A stretch of DNA of 64,000 nt from Macrothele yani (lineage: Eukaryota > Arthropoda > Arachnida > Araneae > Macrothelidae): assembly GCA_039090855.1 (NCBI GenBank), contig CM077025.1, positions 93,290,489-93,354,488 on the forward strand. Reading direction: 5' to 3'. The translations under genes were made by a program, and so were the position numbers. The notes below the pieces were generated by a model. That model was not told where the DNA came from and made no database searches. It saw only the letters and a list, made by a program, of their open reading frames with translations. Position 1 is the stretch's first letter. Every line of letters starts with the position of its first letter. This document shows, one piece after another, positions 10,594 to 22,656 of the stretch.

Positions 10594-11960
10594 ATGGACG
10601 AGAGATACACAATCCAAGTGCTGTTACGGATTTTCTTTAAAAACAAGAAAGTTGACCGGTTCAGCTGCAGAGAGGGAAATTTTGTGCTGTTGAAGGTGAA
10701 GGAGTAGTGTCCCAAAGAGCAGCAAGATTTTGGCTTCAGCGATTTAAAAATGGGGACAGCAGCCTTACAAACAAAACACCTGTTAGAAGACTTTCGATAG
10801 TGAATTTTGAAGCTGCACGCCAAGCCATAGAGTCAAATCCGTGCACATGTACTAGAAACCTGTCAAATGAGCTGGAAATACCTCATCCCACAATTGTTCT
10901 CGAACTGCACAAGCTCGGGAAGACGCACAGAAGCTGTCGAATAGTATCCCATGAACTGATTGGTGCTCAAGCTCAGCGACATATGCATGTGTGTGGGAAA
11001 TTGCTTGGAAATATCCAGGACAACCGTTTCTTTATACGAATTGTGACATGTGATTAAAATTGGATACCCTACATATGACCTAAACGTCCAAGTACGGACC
11101 TAAATGTTCAATGACGACACACCAGTTTAGACACCTCTCTCTCTCTTGCAAATTTCTTTTAAAACCAGTACCATAACTTCAAGTTGTTCAGAACTTTAAT
11201 TGGTGTATCTACTTATGTAAATTTGATTCTTTGACATGCGTAGTGTACTTGTATCATGACATCTTCATTCTGTATTTAAGTCACCTAACTTTTCATCTCT
11301 ATTGCCCAGTGTGTATGACCCAGTGAAGGAACCGACGCGGTCACCAAAAGATCTCGTCCCTTTCTAATGTTTTAATGTATTTTTAACATCATTTTTAAAT
11401 ATTAAGGTGCAGTTTTACCTGAAAATCATGCGTGAGACGGCTTTTTCTATTACTTCACTTAGAACGAAAACTTCACGACTTTATGAAAATTGGATATTTT
11501 TCAGTAATCCTCACATGAGAGAACAGCAGTTAGATCCTAAAAAAGCCACCAGAACCATTTCAAAAGGGGAATGATTTGAGCACAAAGTTGTGCCATGCGT
11601 ATGGTGGAAATTTGAGGGCTTCATTTATTGGGTATTAATGCGTAGCTGTACTTTGGCCAGTTGGAGCGGATGTATGCCGCTTTAAACGGAAAGTACCCTG
11701 CTCTGGTGAACCGTAAACGAGTTATTCTCGAGCAGGAAAATGTTTCTGCTCATCGTGCTTGGTCAACTAAGAAGGAACTGGAGGGGTTTTCAGTTAATTC
11801 CCTCCCTACTTTTATAGTCCGGAATTTGCACTTTCGGACTACCACGTTATCCATGGCACATATTCTACGTGGGAAACATTTCCAAAACGTCTATGATGTT
11901 GATCGTGGGATGCCAGACCTTTTCGCCTGGAAACAAATGGAATCTTGCGGCGGGATTTAA
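10594..11960 (+). pseudogene. mariner transposase, decayed, with inserted sequence
   Basis: An N-terminal part (ATG at 10594; later Q-R-F-K-N-G-D-S then a helix-turn-helix near 10800-10930) leads to I-V-T-C-D at 11050, where the first catalytic Asp is followed by a stop in place of the usual Glu. Mariner homology breaks off near 11077 and resumes near 11490. It then continues through a W-W-N-F-E-G-F-like segment (11607), L-E-R-M-Y-A-A-L-N-G-K-Y near 11665 and L-E-Q-E-N-V-S-A-H, where the second catalytic Asp is replaced by Glu. The C-terminal part ends around 11960. Loss of catalytic residues and frame breaks show it is inactive. Confidence 0.85.
11078..11490. other. Unidentified insertion inside the mariner
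   Basis: About 410 bp separate the two halves of mariner homology. It is non-coding and T-rich, with a repeated GACCTAAA-GT motif at its left edge. No terminal repeats or tRNA boxes identify it; it could be an old solo insertion or heavily mutated mariner sequence. Confidence 0.5.
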
Positions 11961-12340
11961 AACAGGTATAATCTCGATTGTGTAAGACCATCAAGAACAA
12001 TGGACACTATTTCAAAGATTAAAGTTTTATATTTATACACGTTTCCGTCATCTATCAGAAGACGGTAATTACTCTTAAATTTTAGTATACTGTAAATTTT
12101 AAAGTCATAGTTTCGCGCATCTCGAAATCCAAGGCTCACCGAAAAACAAACGTACGTTCTGTCAGAACCTTTGGTTTTCTAAAATACGCGTCTTAAAAAA
12201 CTGCAATTAAAAAAATGCGGTTAATTTTCTGGTATTTCCTATTTTTAGATATTCATGTATTACTGTACTTTTTTATGAGGAAGTCAAATCAGTTTAAACA
12301 AAACATTACAAACACACTAAACGTTCAGCGTAGAAAAAAA
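11961..12340. other. Non-coding, nothing recognised
   Basis: AT-rich sequence between the mariner remnant and the next Tc1-like remnant. No terminal inverted repeats or gene are identified. Confidence 0.45.
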
Positions 12341-13555
12341 AATGAAAATCAGTTTTGAACAAAGTGAGCTAATCGTACAGTGCTGTCAAGAACCTAAGGA
12401 CCAACACGGCTTTAAAAAGTTACAATCAACAAAACCAGACGCAACAGCGTGTGGCAATTTGCAAAAATGGGGACGTTCAGGTAGAAGGACGGGGCACATG
12501 CATAATGTCGAATCGTGCACACAATGGGTCACGTGGTATCACTTAAAGAGATAAAAGAAAAAATAACTGGGTAGGCGACATGTGTTTGAAGGAAAATCTG
12601 GACGTGAAGGCATTAAGGTACGAACCTGTAATTTACATTATGTCTGACATCATCTAAATGATTTCACACTGAAAAGAATTACAGGTAAGCTGGAAGAGGG
12701 CCGCCGAGTAAGTGATGCTGCTAGTGATTTTGCAATCTGGCATAGTGTGGTATCCAGGCTCTGGGCAGCGTTTCCAACCAATAGTGTGCATTCCAAACTC
12801 TTGATAGAAGGTCCATCTTGCTCTATTACAATGCATGAAGACAGAATTTTAGTTAAACGTAATCGCCACACCACGGCTGCTCAGCTTGCGAGTGGCCTCC
12901 ATTCCAGCACAGGAACGCTGATATTCCGACAAACTGCGACATATAGGACTATATGCCCAAAGGACTGTAGTCTGCGTCCGGCTATTCAGAGCTCACGTTT
13001 TCAGCGGTATCGTATCCACAGAAATTGGACACGTTATCAATGGACAAATGCATTCTTCACAGATGAGAGCCGTTTCGGTCTGTCCTTGGATTCTTGACGT
13101 CAGTTGATCTTGTATTAAAGTGCTATTTTGTACCAGCGCGAGAATGTGCTGAAAAAAGACAGATATGGCGGTGCCGGGGTCTTGGTGTGGCGGGCATCAT
13201 GATTAATGAACGTACCGCGGTACAGGTGCTGGAAAATGGATCTACGACGGGCGAACGATATTGCAACGAAGTTCTTCTACATCATGTTCGATGATCACGT
13301 GGTGCTGTAAGCGAAGACTTTCTGTTCATGGATGACAACGCGACACCTCATCGTTTGAAAACAGTGCAGACACTTCTGGAGGCTGAGGGTACTCATCACA
13401 TCGACTGGCAATTATGTTTCTCGGACCTCAATTTCATCGAACACTCCTGGGACGCATGGAGACGTGCATTAGTGCTCAAAAATCCCTTTCAGAAAACAAA
13501 CAGGACATCCGTGCTCTGAAGGAGGAGTGGGACAGTTTGCTTCAGAAACTCCTGG
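12341..13555 (+). pseudogene. Tc1-like transposase (DD34E), decayed
   Basis: Clear Tc1 features begin near 12675 (I-T-G-K-L-E-E-G-R-R-V-S-D-A-A, a helix-turn-helix). They continue to F-T-D-E-S-R-F (first Asp, 13060), M-D-D-N-A-T-P-H-R (second Asp, 13330) and S-D-L-N-F-I-E-H-S-W (Glu, about 13435). The last two are 34 residues apart. The frame changes at least twice. The last coding segment (L-K-E-E-W-D-S-L-L) runs directly into the 30-bp minisatellite. The 5' part, 12341-12600, has an open frame but is not a recognisable transposase, so the element's left limit is uncertain. Confidence 0.8.
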
Positions 13556-16516
13556 CTCGTATACTGAAATGTTTCTCATCGGTTCGGGGTATACTGAAAT
13601 GTTTCTCATCGGTTCGGGGTATACTGAAATGTTTCTCATCGGTTCGGGGTATACTGAAATGTTTTTCGTCGGTTCTGGGTATACTAAAATGTTTCTCATC
13701 GATTCGAGGTATACTGAAATGTTTCTCATCGGTTCGGGGTATACTGAAATGCGTTTCATCGATTCGAGGTATACTGAAATCTTTCTCATCGGTTCGGGGT
13801 ATACTGAAATGCGTTTCATCGGTTCGAGGTATACTGAAATGTTTCTCATAGGTTCGGGGTATACTGTAATGCGTTTCATCGATTCGAGGTATACTGAAAT
13901 GTTTCTCATCGGTTCGGGGTATACTGAAATGCGTTTCATCGGTTCGGGGTATACTGAAATGCGTTTCATCGGTTCGAGGTATACTGAAATGCGTTTCATC
14001 GGTTCGGGGTATACTGAAATGTTTCTCATAGGTTCGGGGTATACTAAAATGTTTCTCATAAGTTCGGGGTATACTAAAATGTTTCTCATAGGTTCGGGGT
14101 ATACTAAAATGTTTCTCATAGGTTCGGGGTATACTAAAATGTTTCTCATAGGTTCGGGGTATACTAAAATGTTTCCCATAGGTTCGGGGTATACTAAAAT
14201 GTTTCTCATCGGTTCGGGGTATTCTAAAATGTTTCTCATCGGTTCGGTGTATATTGAAATGTTTCTCATCTGTTCAGTGTATACTGAAATGTTTCTCATC
14301 TGTTCAGTGTATACTGAAATGTTTCTCATCTGTTCGGTGTATACTGAAATGTTTCTCATCGGTTCGGGGTATACTAAAATATTTCTCATCGGTTCGGCGT
14401 ATACTGAAATGTTTTTCATCGGTTCGGCGTATACTGAAATGTTTCTCATCGGTTCGAGGTGTACTGAAATGTTTCTCATCGGTTCGAGGTGTACTGAAAT
14501 GTTTCTCATCGGTTCGGCGTATACTGAAATGTTTCTCACCGGCTAGAGGTATACTGAAATGTTTCTCATCGGTTCGAGGTATACTGAAATGTTTCTCATC
14601 GGTTCGAGGTATACTGAAATGTTTCTCATCGGTTCAGGGTATACTGAAATGTTTCTCATATGTTCGGTGTATACTGAAATGTTTCTCATTGGTTCGGGAT
14701 ATACTGAAATGTTTCTCGTCAGTTCAGAGTAAACTGAAATGTTTCTTATCGGTACGGGGTATACTGAAATGTTTCTAATCGGTTCGGTGTATGCTGAAAT
14801 GTTTTTCATACTGAAATGTTTCTCATCCGTTCGGGGTATACTAAAATGTTTCTTATAAGTTCGGGGTATACTAAAATGTTTCTCATAGGTTCGGGGTATA
14901 CTAAAATGTTTCTCATAGGTTCGGGGTATACTAAAATGTTTCTCATAGGTTCGGGGTATACTAAAATGTTTCTCATAAGTTCGGGGTATACTGAAATGTT
15001 TCTCATAGGTTCGGGGTATACTGAAATGTTTATCATCGGTTAGGCGTATACTGAAATGTTTCTCATATGTTCGGTGTATACTGAAATGTTTCTCATCTGT
15101 CCAGTGTATACTGAAATGTTTCTCATCTGTTCGGTGTATACTAAAATGTTTCTCATCGGTTCGGCGTATACTGAAATGTTTCTCATCGGTTCGGCGTATA
15201 CTGAAATGTTTCTCATCGGTTCGAGGTGTACTGAAATGTTTCTCATCGGTTCGGCGTATACTGAAATGTTTCTCATCGGTTCGAGGTGTACTGAAATGTT
15301 TCTCATCGGTTCGAGGTATACTGAAATGTTTCTCATCGGTTCGAGGTATACTGAAATGTTTCTCATCGGTTCGAGGTATACTGAAATGTTTCTCATCGGT
15401 TCGGGGTATACTGAAATGTTTCTCATATGTTCGGGGTATACTGAAATGTTTCTCATATGTTCGGGGTATACTGAAATGTTTCTCATATGTTCGGTGTATA
15501 CTGAAATGTTTCTCATCGGTTCAGGGTATACTGAAATGTTTCTCATCGGTTCAGGATATACTGAAATGTTTCTCGTCGGTTCAGAGTAAACTGAAATGTT
15601 TCTTATCGGTACGGGGTATACTGAAATGTTTCTAATCGGTTCGGGGTATACTAAAATGTTTCTCATAGGTTCGGGGTATACTAAAATGTTTCTCATAGGT
15701 TCGGGGTATACTAAAATGTTTCTCATAGGTTCGGGGTATACTAAAATGTTTCTCATAGGTTCGGGGTATACTGAAATGTTTATCATCGGTTCGGGGTATA
15801 CTGAAATGTTTATCATCGGTTCGGGGTATTCTAAAATGTTTCTCATCGGTTCGGCGTATGCTGAAATGTTTCTCATCGGTTAGGCGTATACTGAAATGTT
15901 TCTCATATGTTCGGTGTATACTGAAATGTTTCTCATCTGTTCAGTGTATACTGAAATGTTTCTCATCTGTTCGGTGTATACTAAAATATTTCTCATCGGT
16001 TCGGCGTATACTGAAATGTTTCTCATCGGTTCGGCGTATACTGAAATGTTTCTCATCGGTTCGAGGTGTACTGAAATGTTTCTCATCGGTTCGGCGTATA
16101 CTGAAATGTTTCTCATCGGTTCGGCGTATACTGAAATGTTTCTCATCGGTTCGGCGTATACTGAAATGTTTCTCATCGGTTCGAAGTGTACTGAAATGTT
16201 TCTCATCGGTTCGAGGTATACTGAAATGTTTCTCATCGGTTCGAGGTATACTGAAATGTTTCTCATCGGTTCGAGGTATACTGAAATGTTTCTCATCGGT
16301 TCGGGGTATACTGAAATGTTTCTCATATGTTCGGTGTATACTGAAATGTTTCTCATCGGTTCAGGGTATACTGAAATGTTTCTCATTGGTTCGGGATATA
16401 CTGAAATGTTTCTCGTCGGTTCAGAGTAAACTGAAATGTTTCTTATCGGTACGGGGTATACTGAAATGTTTCTAATCGGTTCGGGGTATGCTGAAATGTT
16501 TTTCATACTGAAGTGT
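13556..16516. repeat. 30-bp minisatellite, about 98 units, with higher-order repeats
   Basis: Unit consensus is roughly TACTGAAATGTTTCTCATCG plus GTTCGGGGTA, repeated head to tail for about 2.96 kb. Unit variants recur in order: the distinctive variant with TCAGAGTAAACTG occurs at 14724, 15581 and 16421. This gives a higher-order period of about 840 bp (28 units), plus a 17-base phase slip near 14810. Because 30 is divisible by 3, stop-free frames of up to 356 codons arise on both strands, giving decapeptide repeats such as G-S-G-Y-T-E-M-F-L-I. These are read as by-products of the repeat, not genes. The array begins within the C-terminal codons of a Tc1 transposase. Confidence 0.97.
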
Positions 16517-17012
16517 TTCTCCGCCTGGTTATCGGTAATCACTGTACCTCCATTATCCAACTATGTCTTTTGGATATTTGTAACTTTTGCGTGTACACTG
16601 ATTGCAATGTAATTTGTACGTCATTTATAAACATTTTTTGTGTTTTTTCACGTGTCTGTATGTTGGCAATATAATTATTTCCCCATTTGCCTGCAGTTAT
16701 GTATTGATTTTTTATGCAGGTAAGCATTTGGTCCATCTTTAGGTTTTCTGCAGCAGTGTACATTTATCGTCGAAGGAACCAAAAGAGTAATAATTTTAAT
16801 GAATGCCGCACGGTGCTTCCAGCAATTTCTAGCAAAGTGTTAATTTAAACTCTCTATTCCAAAATAAAAGTAACTGCCGCCGCTGTTTTAGAAATTTCGC
16901 GACACTCGCGCTTTCCTTAGCTCGCAGCGCAAGCGTTGAAAACAAAAATAGGAAATTTACATCGTTTGTAGAGAATTGTTAAGAGAATACGCTGAAATAA
17001 ACCGTTTTCTAC
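16517..17012. other. Non-coding flank of the minisatellite
   Basis: No gene, terminal repeat or tRNA-like box is seen between the minisatellite end and repeat R copy 3. Confidence 0.5.
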
Positions 17013-17465
17013 GCTTTCCAACCGTAGTTTGAAGAAGCTTATATACTCCAGCTTTGTCCGTCTGTCTGTTTCTGTCCGTATCCCCGTCCGCACGATAACT
17101 CACGTAAAAGTGGTTCGATTTCAATGCAATATTAGCATGCGGTAGGGGACAACCTGGGGACGAACCCTGTTGAAAATGGACAAAATGGAGTTAAAGTTCA
17201 GGACATAGTAGCGGGATCTATTCCACACCCTTATGCGTCATAACTTACGTAAAAATGCTTTGATTGAAACAAAACGTTATCACATTGTTCCTGAAGTATA
17301 CTTACCTGGTTCTGTTGAATATCATCAAAATGGGGTCAAAGGTGAGGGCATAGGAGTGAGATTTATTCTACATCCATTATCCTCATAACTTGAATAATTA
17401 TTTCTAGTATGTTGGAAAGCGTATCATAATCAATGCATTGCAAGATTTTACTAACATGTTAGATT
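17013..17465 (+). repeat. Dispersed repeat R, copy 3
   Basis: Opens with GCTTTCCAACCGTAGTTTGA, followed by the TCCGTCTGTCTGTTTCTG tract and the CATAACTTACGTAAAAATGC block shared with copies 1 and 2. It ends near TTACTAACATG. Confidence 0.75.
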
Positions 17466-19343
17466 CTGGTGAAACTTCAAGAGCTATTGTATTTTAAAGT
17501 TAAGGTAAGAAAGAAAGTGCTATCGGTTTGCGTTCCGGTCACACTAACAGCAAGAGAACCACGAAATGCTATAGGCATGTAGGGCCATATCCTAAGTTTT
17601 GCACTTTATTGCCCCTTTTTTTTAAATTCGATTTAGTTTCGAGAAATTAATTTTTTTAATTTCACAAAATTCTGTATTTCGCGGTGGGATTTATTTTACA
17701 AAACGGATATAGGGCAAACTATAATTCATAACGCATTGCAATTTCTACATCATAAGTTTACAACTATCAGCCCTCTTTTTAAAAAAATTGAGAAATCTTT
17801 CTGATTTTTAAGCATTTTTTAAAGACTCCAAGGGAGGGAACGAACGACTTTCTGTGTCCTTAATGGTAACTACATAGGAACGTTCAGGTTCCGTGACCTG
17901 CTGCCATGTTGACGCAGCTGTTTTTAGCGCTCTCTCCTTTTTGGGTGAAAGGACAGGCTACAATCAAACTACGATCGAACTGGTAATGATGCAATGCTTA
18001 ATGATGTAGCGATGCTTTTAAAGTTCGGCGTTTTCCGCCGGCATAAAATAAATAAAAATAAAATGGTGGCTATTAAATATTTCTTTGCTTGAAATTTTCG
18101 CGAATTGTTCGACCACTTGTACATGACTTGAAGATTTGAAAATTGTCGTGTTGATAGGTGTTAAGGTCCGAATACATAGAAGACTCGGAAAACTAAAAAA
18201 AATAAATTCAAATGAAGGGTTTAGAACATTGTCTGCTTGAAGTTTTCGCGAATCGTTCGACTACTTCTCAAAAACCTTGAGATCTGAAAATTGGCACGAT
18301 GATAGTCCTTAAGGTCCGGATACCTTAAAATGCCTAAAAACTAACAGTTCAAAAATGAGGCTTAGTTTTACTCTTCAAAATGCTGATAGGTTTAAAGATA
18401 ATTATGCCAGAAACGTTGGAATGCTGTAAGAATTCCATGAATTTTTTATTTGAAAATAAGGGGCGCCAATGTCTGATCCGTTTTACCTCAAACTATATGT
18501 AGTGACGTCACAACCTTGTTCTAAATAGTTATTGATATTAAATAACTTAGTTTTCCTATAATTACTTTTCCTTTCTTTAATCTTATGTTCAAAAAATTAG
18601 TTTCACCGCGTTCGGAAAACGGGCATAACTGCTAGTGAAATTAAAAAGTAACTTCGAAAGTTAGATTTTACTGGTAATATTCTGCTGCTTCGCATTTGTT
18701 TTAATTGGTAAACTACGCAACTACAGATAAGGCTTGCTATTCTGTAAGTTTATGACGCCGAACTCTGTGACTTTCACGGCAAAAGTAACGATGTAGCTTT
18801 GGAAAACGTCTAAAGAAAACAAGCAGGTTAACACAGATAAAAAATAGCTTTCTCCGCTATAAAAAAAAATAATTTTCTAGTTCACGGTTGTGCATATGTA
18901 AGGTGTTTTTTGTCTCATTATTCCAGAAAGTAAATCTAGTAACTTAATGAGAACTCCAGCGCTTCGTTAGGGTGAATTTATTCCGTCAAATTGAGCAGTG
19001 CAATGCAACAGTAAGCTAAGATTCTACTTCGTTAGAATAAGATTTGAAAGGGGAAGAATAAGTAAAATTATAATGATAGAAATTATTTACTAATGAAATC
19101 ATTATATTGAATTTTAGAAAAAATGAAATAGAATATTTGGTGGGAGAGGAAAGTTAGAAAGTTGAGATAATTTAAGGACAAAAGTTTTGGGATATTTAAG
19201 AAAATATAATCAGTAAATAACGTAACTGAAAGAAAAGCTGTAATTAAATGTCACGAAACATTCATTACATCTAAGAAATATTAAAATATTGGGATCACCT
19301 AGAAAACGTTAGATCAACCCCAAACCCATGAAAATGAAATACG
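17466..19343. other. Non-coding AT-rich region with a two-copy direct repeat
   Basis: No gene is recognised across 1.9 kb. Two related segments of about 100 bp, around 18090-18190 and 18230-18330, share TTTTCGCGAATnGTTCGACnAC and a later TTAAGGTCCG block about 141 bp apart, an old tandem duplication. Confidence 0.6.
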
Positions 19344-19480
19344 CAGTCCAATCAAAAAGTTATGGCCTCCCCTGATGGAAGAAGGAATCAAGGAACCGTT
19401 ACCTGCAGCCAGATGGCGTGCGTAGCAACATATGCAAATCATGTCAGGCATTTAAAAGGACACGAACTCGCGTACGGTAT

Positions 19481-20690
19481 GCAGTTACGCGTAAAAATTG
19501 AAAAAGGACGTGATCTAACAGATTTTGAAAAAGGAATGATCGTTAACTACAAACTGAGGGGTGGTATCATAATAGGGACGACGGATATTGTGGGCAGTTC
19601 ACGTGGTGCATTCAAGTGTTCCGGGAATAGAAAGAAACTGGCAATACCTGCAAAAATTGGGTAATAGTGGACTCCCACTAGGCATTGAAGAGTGTGTGCA
19701 GCAATGCCTACCCCGCCCAGTACGGTGCAACAGACGATGCAGTTATGCGTAAAAACTGAAAAACGAAGTGACCTAACAGATTTTGAAAGAGGAATGATTG
19801 TTGGGTATAGACTGAAGATAGGTATCATTTAGAGACGACGGATAGTGTGGGCTGTTCACGTTGGTATTTATTAAAGTGTTCCGGGAACGGAAGGAAACCG
19901 GTAATACCTGCAGTAATTGGGTAATAGTGGACTCCCACTAAGCATTGACGACTGTGGGCATCGACGGATATCCCTCCTAGTACGATCCAACAGACTGGTC
20001 CCAGTGAAACAACTGGTCAGAGTATTTAATGGCAGCACATCGAGAAGCGTATCGCAGACCACAGTCCAACAAACTCTGCTCTTTATGGGGCTCCGGAGCT
20101 GTCGTCTACTGAATGTACCTATGCTGACCGCCAGACATGAACGATTTGCGGTGTGAATGGATCATTCAACAGTAAAAGAAAGTTGCCTTTTTGGACGAAT
20201 CACGTTTTCTGCTGTATTTTGTGCCTTTTGGACGAATCACGTTTCCTATGGTCGAAGGAAACTACGGCGAAGCACTGCTGATGGAAATCATCCCGACACA
20301 ATGCAACAAGCAGGAGTGCTCATGTGGGGCATGTTTTACAGGGAAGCATTGGAAGCATTCATCCTCCTCGATCACACAATGGACTCTTCAGGCTACCTAT
20401 CTACTGTGACGGATCAGGTGCTCCCGTTCATGATGACTGCCTATCAGGATGACATCCCAGCAAAAACAGTCTTGATGGGCCAGCAGTGGCTCAGAACTAT
20501 ATTGCCGTTACATGAACCGTCAATAAAGTGCTCCGGCGGCCACCAGATGGGCCAGCCATTCAGGCCTGCAGCTGGCCAACAGTTGGCACCCGATCAGTTG
20601 CCATACGCCAGAACAGAGCCATCTGTTATCCATCACAGGCTACGGCTGCCACAAGCAGCCCTTAAGAGGCCCTGCAAATGACTGCCATAA
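19481..20690 (+). pseudogene. Tc1-like transposase, N-terminal and core parts, internally duplicated
   Basis: The readable segments are the DNA-binding helix-turn-helix (two tandem copies), a middle region ending with two D-E-S-R-F motifs, and a G-V-L-M-W-G-M-F segment near 20310 corresponding to the V-W-G part of the fold. Stops and frame changes separate them. The second Asp region is not clear before 20690; the Glu-containing end is found only near 22200, after 1.3 kb of unrelated sequence. Confidence 0.7.
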
Positions 20691-20699
20691 ATGATGGCT

Positions 20700-21830
20700 A
20701 GTCTAATATGGTCCGTCAGTGTCCTAGCAGTGGCAGCCGGCAATCGCGTGACGTAACTGATGGCTTGCCGAATCTTGTCCGTCAATTTTCCAATAGTAGT
20801 AAAAAAAAGATAATCTTAGTTAACCAAAGGCAAACACCACTGCTCCCCCCCCCCCCGAGAAACGCCTACATGATGTCACGGCGCTGAGGAAATTTCCTCA
20901 AAGCGTCCGGCAAATTGCCCGATGGGTCTGACTGGCATCGGACCAAGGATTGCTCGTTTGCGAAGCGGATGCTCTAAGCACTATACTAGTTTGGCATGCG
21001 TGTCCGTCCGCTTGAAGGTGAGCCTCTCGCTTTGAAATTAAGGGTTAATATTGGGAGTTCGTTTTCGTAAATGTACGTTTCATATAATTCATAATTTTTT
21101 TTTAAACATATCGAGTTTTTTTTATTTACTTCAAGGGAACACTCATTTCCTAGGAGAATACCAACTTAAAGGCGTTTTCCAAAGTTTTGTGCCGTCCTTG
21201 TGGTCTTGAAAGGAGATTGTTTATTATATTTACACATTCATGTCACATTCTGTTACATTTTTAATGTTGTATCTTTTTTTTCCACGGTCCGAAGCTATAT
21301 TTATTCTAAATAGGAATGACATTTAATTTTAGTTCCGGCTATTTTTAGCAGCGATTTCTTTCAATCTTGCGTATTCAGCACATGGATGAGTACATTATAT
21401 TCACATAGCGTTCCTCTTTTTTTTTTTTTTTTTTAAATACTAGATAATTTTTAACTAAAATATCCATTTTGTACTTTTATAATTCCTTTTTTCCCAACAC
21501 AACGATTTTTAATGTCTTTCCGGGACTTCTGTTTGAAGCGGTTTAGTGTATGAAGATTATACAGAAATTATTTCTTGTTATTCATGGGAATGGAGTAAGT
21601 GTGTTTCATGGATGTTCGCATTCTCGATTATTCATGTCTTAGTGCAGACATTTTGCTACGAAATGAGTTTCTATAAATACATGAAATCAACTGACCATTT
21701 CTTACATTTCATTAATTAATTATTTAAATAATTTTCCTCCGACGCTAATCTTCATCGGCGCGGGATTTCATTAGGAAATTGATCCGTCTCTCTACAAATG
21801 GCTTTTATTCTTTAACATCCACTAAAGCAA
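20700..21830. other. Unrelated sequence inside the Tc1-like element
   Basis: Non-coding, with a C12-type run near 20846, a T-rich run at 21418-21434 and a tRNA-like segment at 20930-21000. It probably represents insertion(s) into the transposon, but ends and target duplications were not found. Confidence 0.5.
20930..21000 (-). repeat. tRNA-like segment, possible SINE head
   Basis: On the reverse strand, AGTATAGTGCTTAGAGCA resembles an A box and GGTCCGATGCC a B box, correctly spaced. The acceptor stem is poor, so it is taken as a SINE head or tRNA pseudogene. Confidence 0.45.
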
Positions 21831-22656
21831 CACGATGGCAAGGGCGTCGTCTTCAACTAACTGGTACTACGAAAAACGTGTTGCTTCCGCACATGCGCAG
21901 TCCCGCTTCTTCCACCTCATGTTGGGGTTACTTCGGTTGCCATCTACTGGCCGATGCTGCAGGACCATCAATGGCTGCCAAATGATGGCGCTGCCCCCAA
22001 ACGGATTGCTTACCGTACCTTCAGTGGCAGATTTCAAGCAGCACTGACCCACCACTGCAAGCTGGTGGCCAGCAGTTTCTCAACACTTGTGTTTTTTCTG
22101 GGATGGCTTGCTTCCAGCAGACAATGCCCCTTATCATATTGCTATGCGTGTGCGAGAATGATTTGAAGAGTATTCCAGTTAATTTAGCTTACTATCCTGG
22201 CCAGAGTACCCGCCGGACATCAATCCCATTGAACATCTAAGGGACGATCATGACTAACAGGTTCGATGTATGGATCTGCCACCGATTACTCTTGATCTTC
22301 CAGAAGCTTTGTTGTCTGCATGGTATAGCGTCTACAGAAACGTGCAGAGGCATCGTTGAGTAAATGCCACGCCGTATATCTGCAGTATTGACGGCACGAC
22401 ATGTCCATACATACCTCATACAAACAGGTGGTACATATCTTTTTGATTGGACTGTATAAATCTTTCAGTTTAAACGCTATTCATTTCTTTTGAATAATCA
22501 GGATGTTATGGCAGTTGTTCAGGAACTCTTATTAATAGGAAATTTACCTTGCCGAATACATTTCACTCTTATGATTCATTTGCTGAAAATGATTTTGTAA
22601 ACGGAAGTAAGTAAAGAAAGCGTTAGAATAAAATAGGACCAGATACCGTATGACTT

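Larger units (their letters stand above)
19344..22454 (+). mobile_element. 3.1-kb Tc1-like element with perfect 16-bp terminal inverted repeats
   Basis: CAGTCCAATCAAAAAG at 19344-19359 is exactly inverted at 22439-22454. Inside are fragments of a Tc1-type transposase. The N-terminal L-T-D-F-E-(K/R)-G-M-I-V segment is present twice (19481 and 19738, a tandem duplication of about 257 bp). The first-Asp segment L-D-E-S-R-F is also duplicated 39 bp apart near 20190 and 20230. The C-terminal W-P-E-Y-P-P-D-I-N-P-I-E-H segment lies near 22200-22240. The middle, about 20700-21830, is not transposase and probably holds one or more later insertions. Frames are broken throughout, so the element is not autonomous. 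Confidence 0.8.

Noticed and set aside
13469..14539. A 356-codon reverse-strand and a 339-codon forward-strand open frame as a repeat protein gene
   Set aside because: Both are by-products of a 30-bp minisatellite: a period divisible by three keeps all frames open on both strands, and no unique flanking domain, signal peptide or start context supports a gene.
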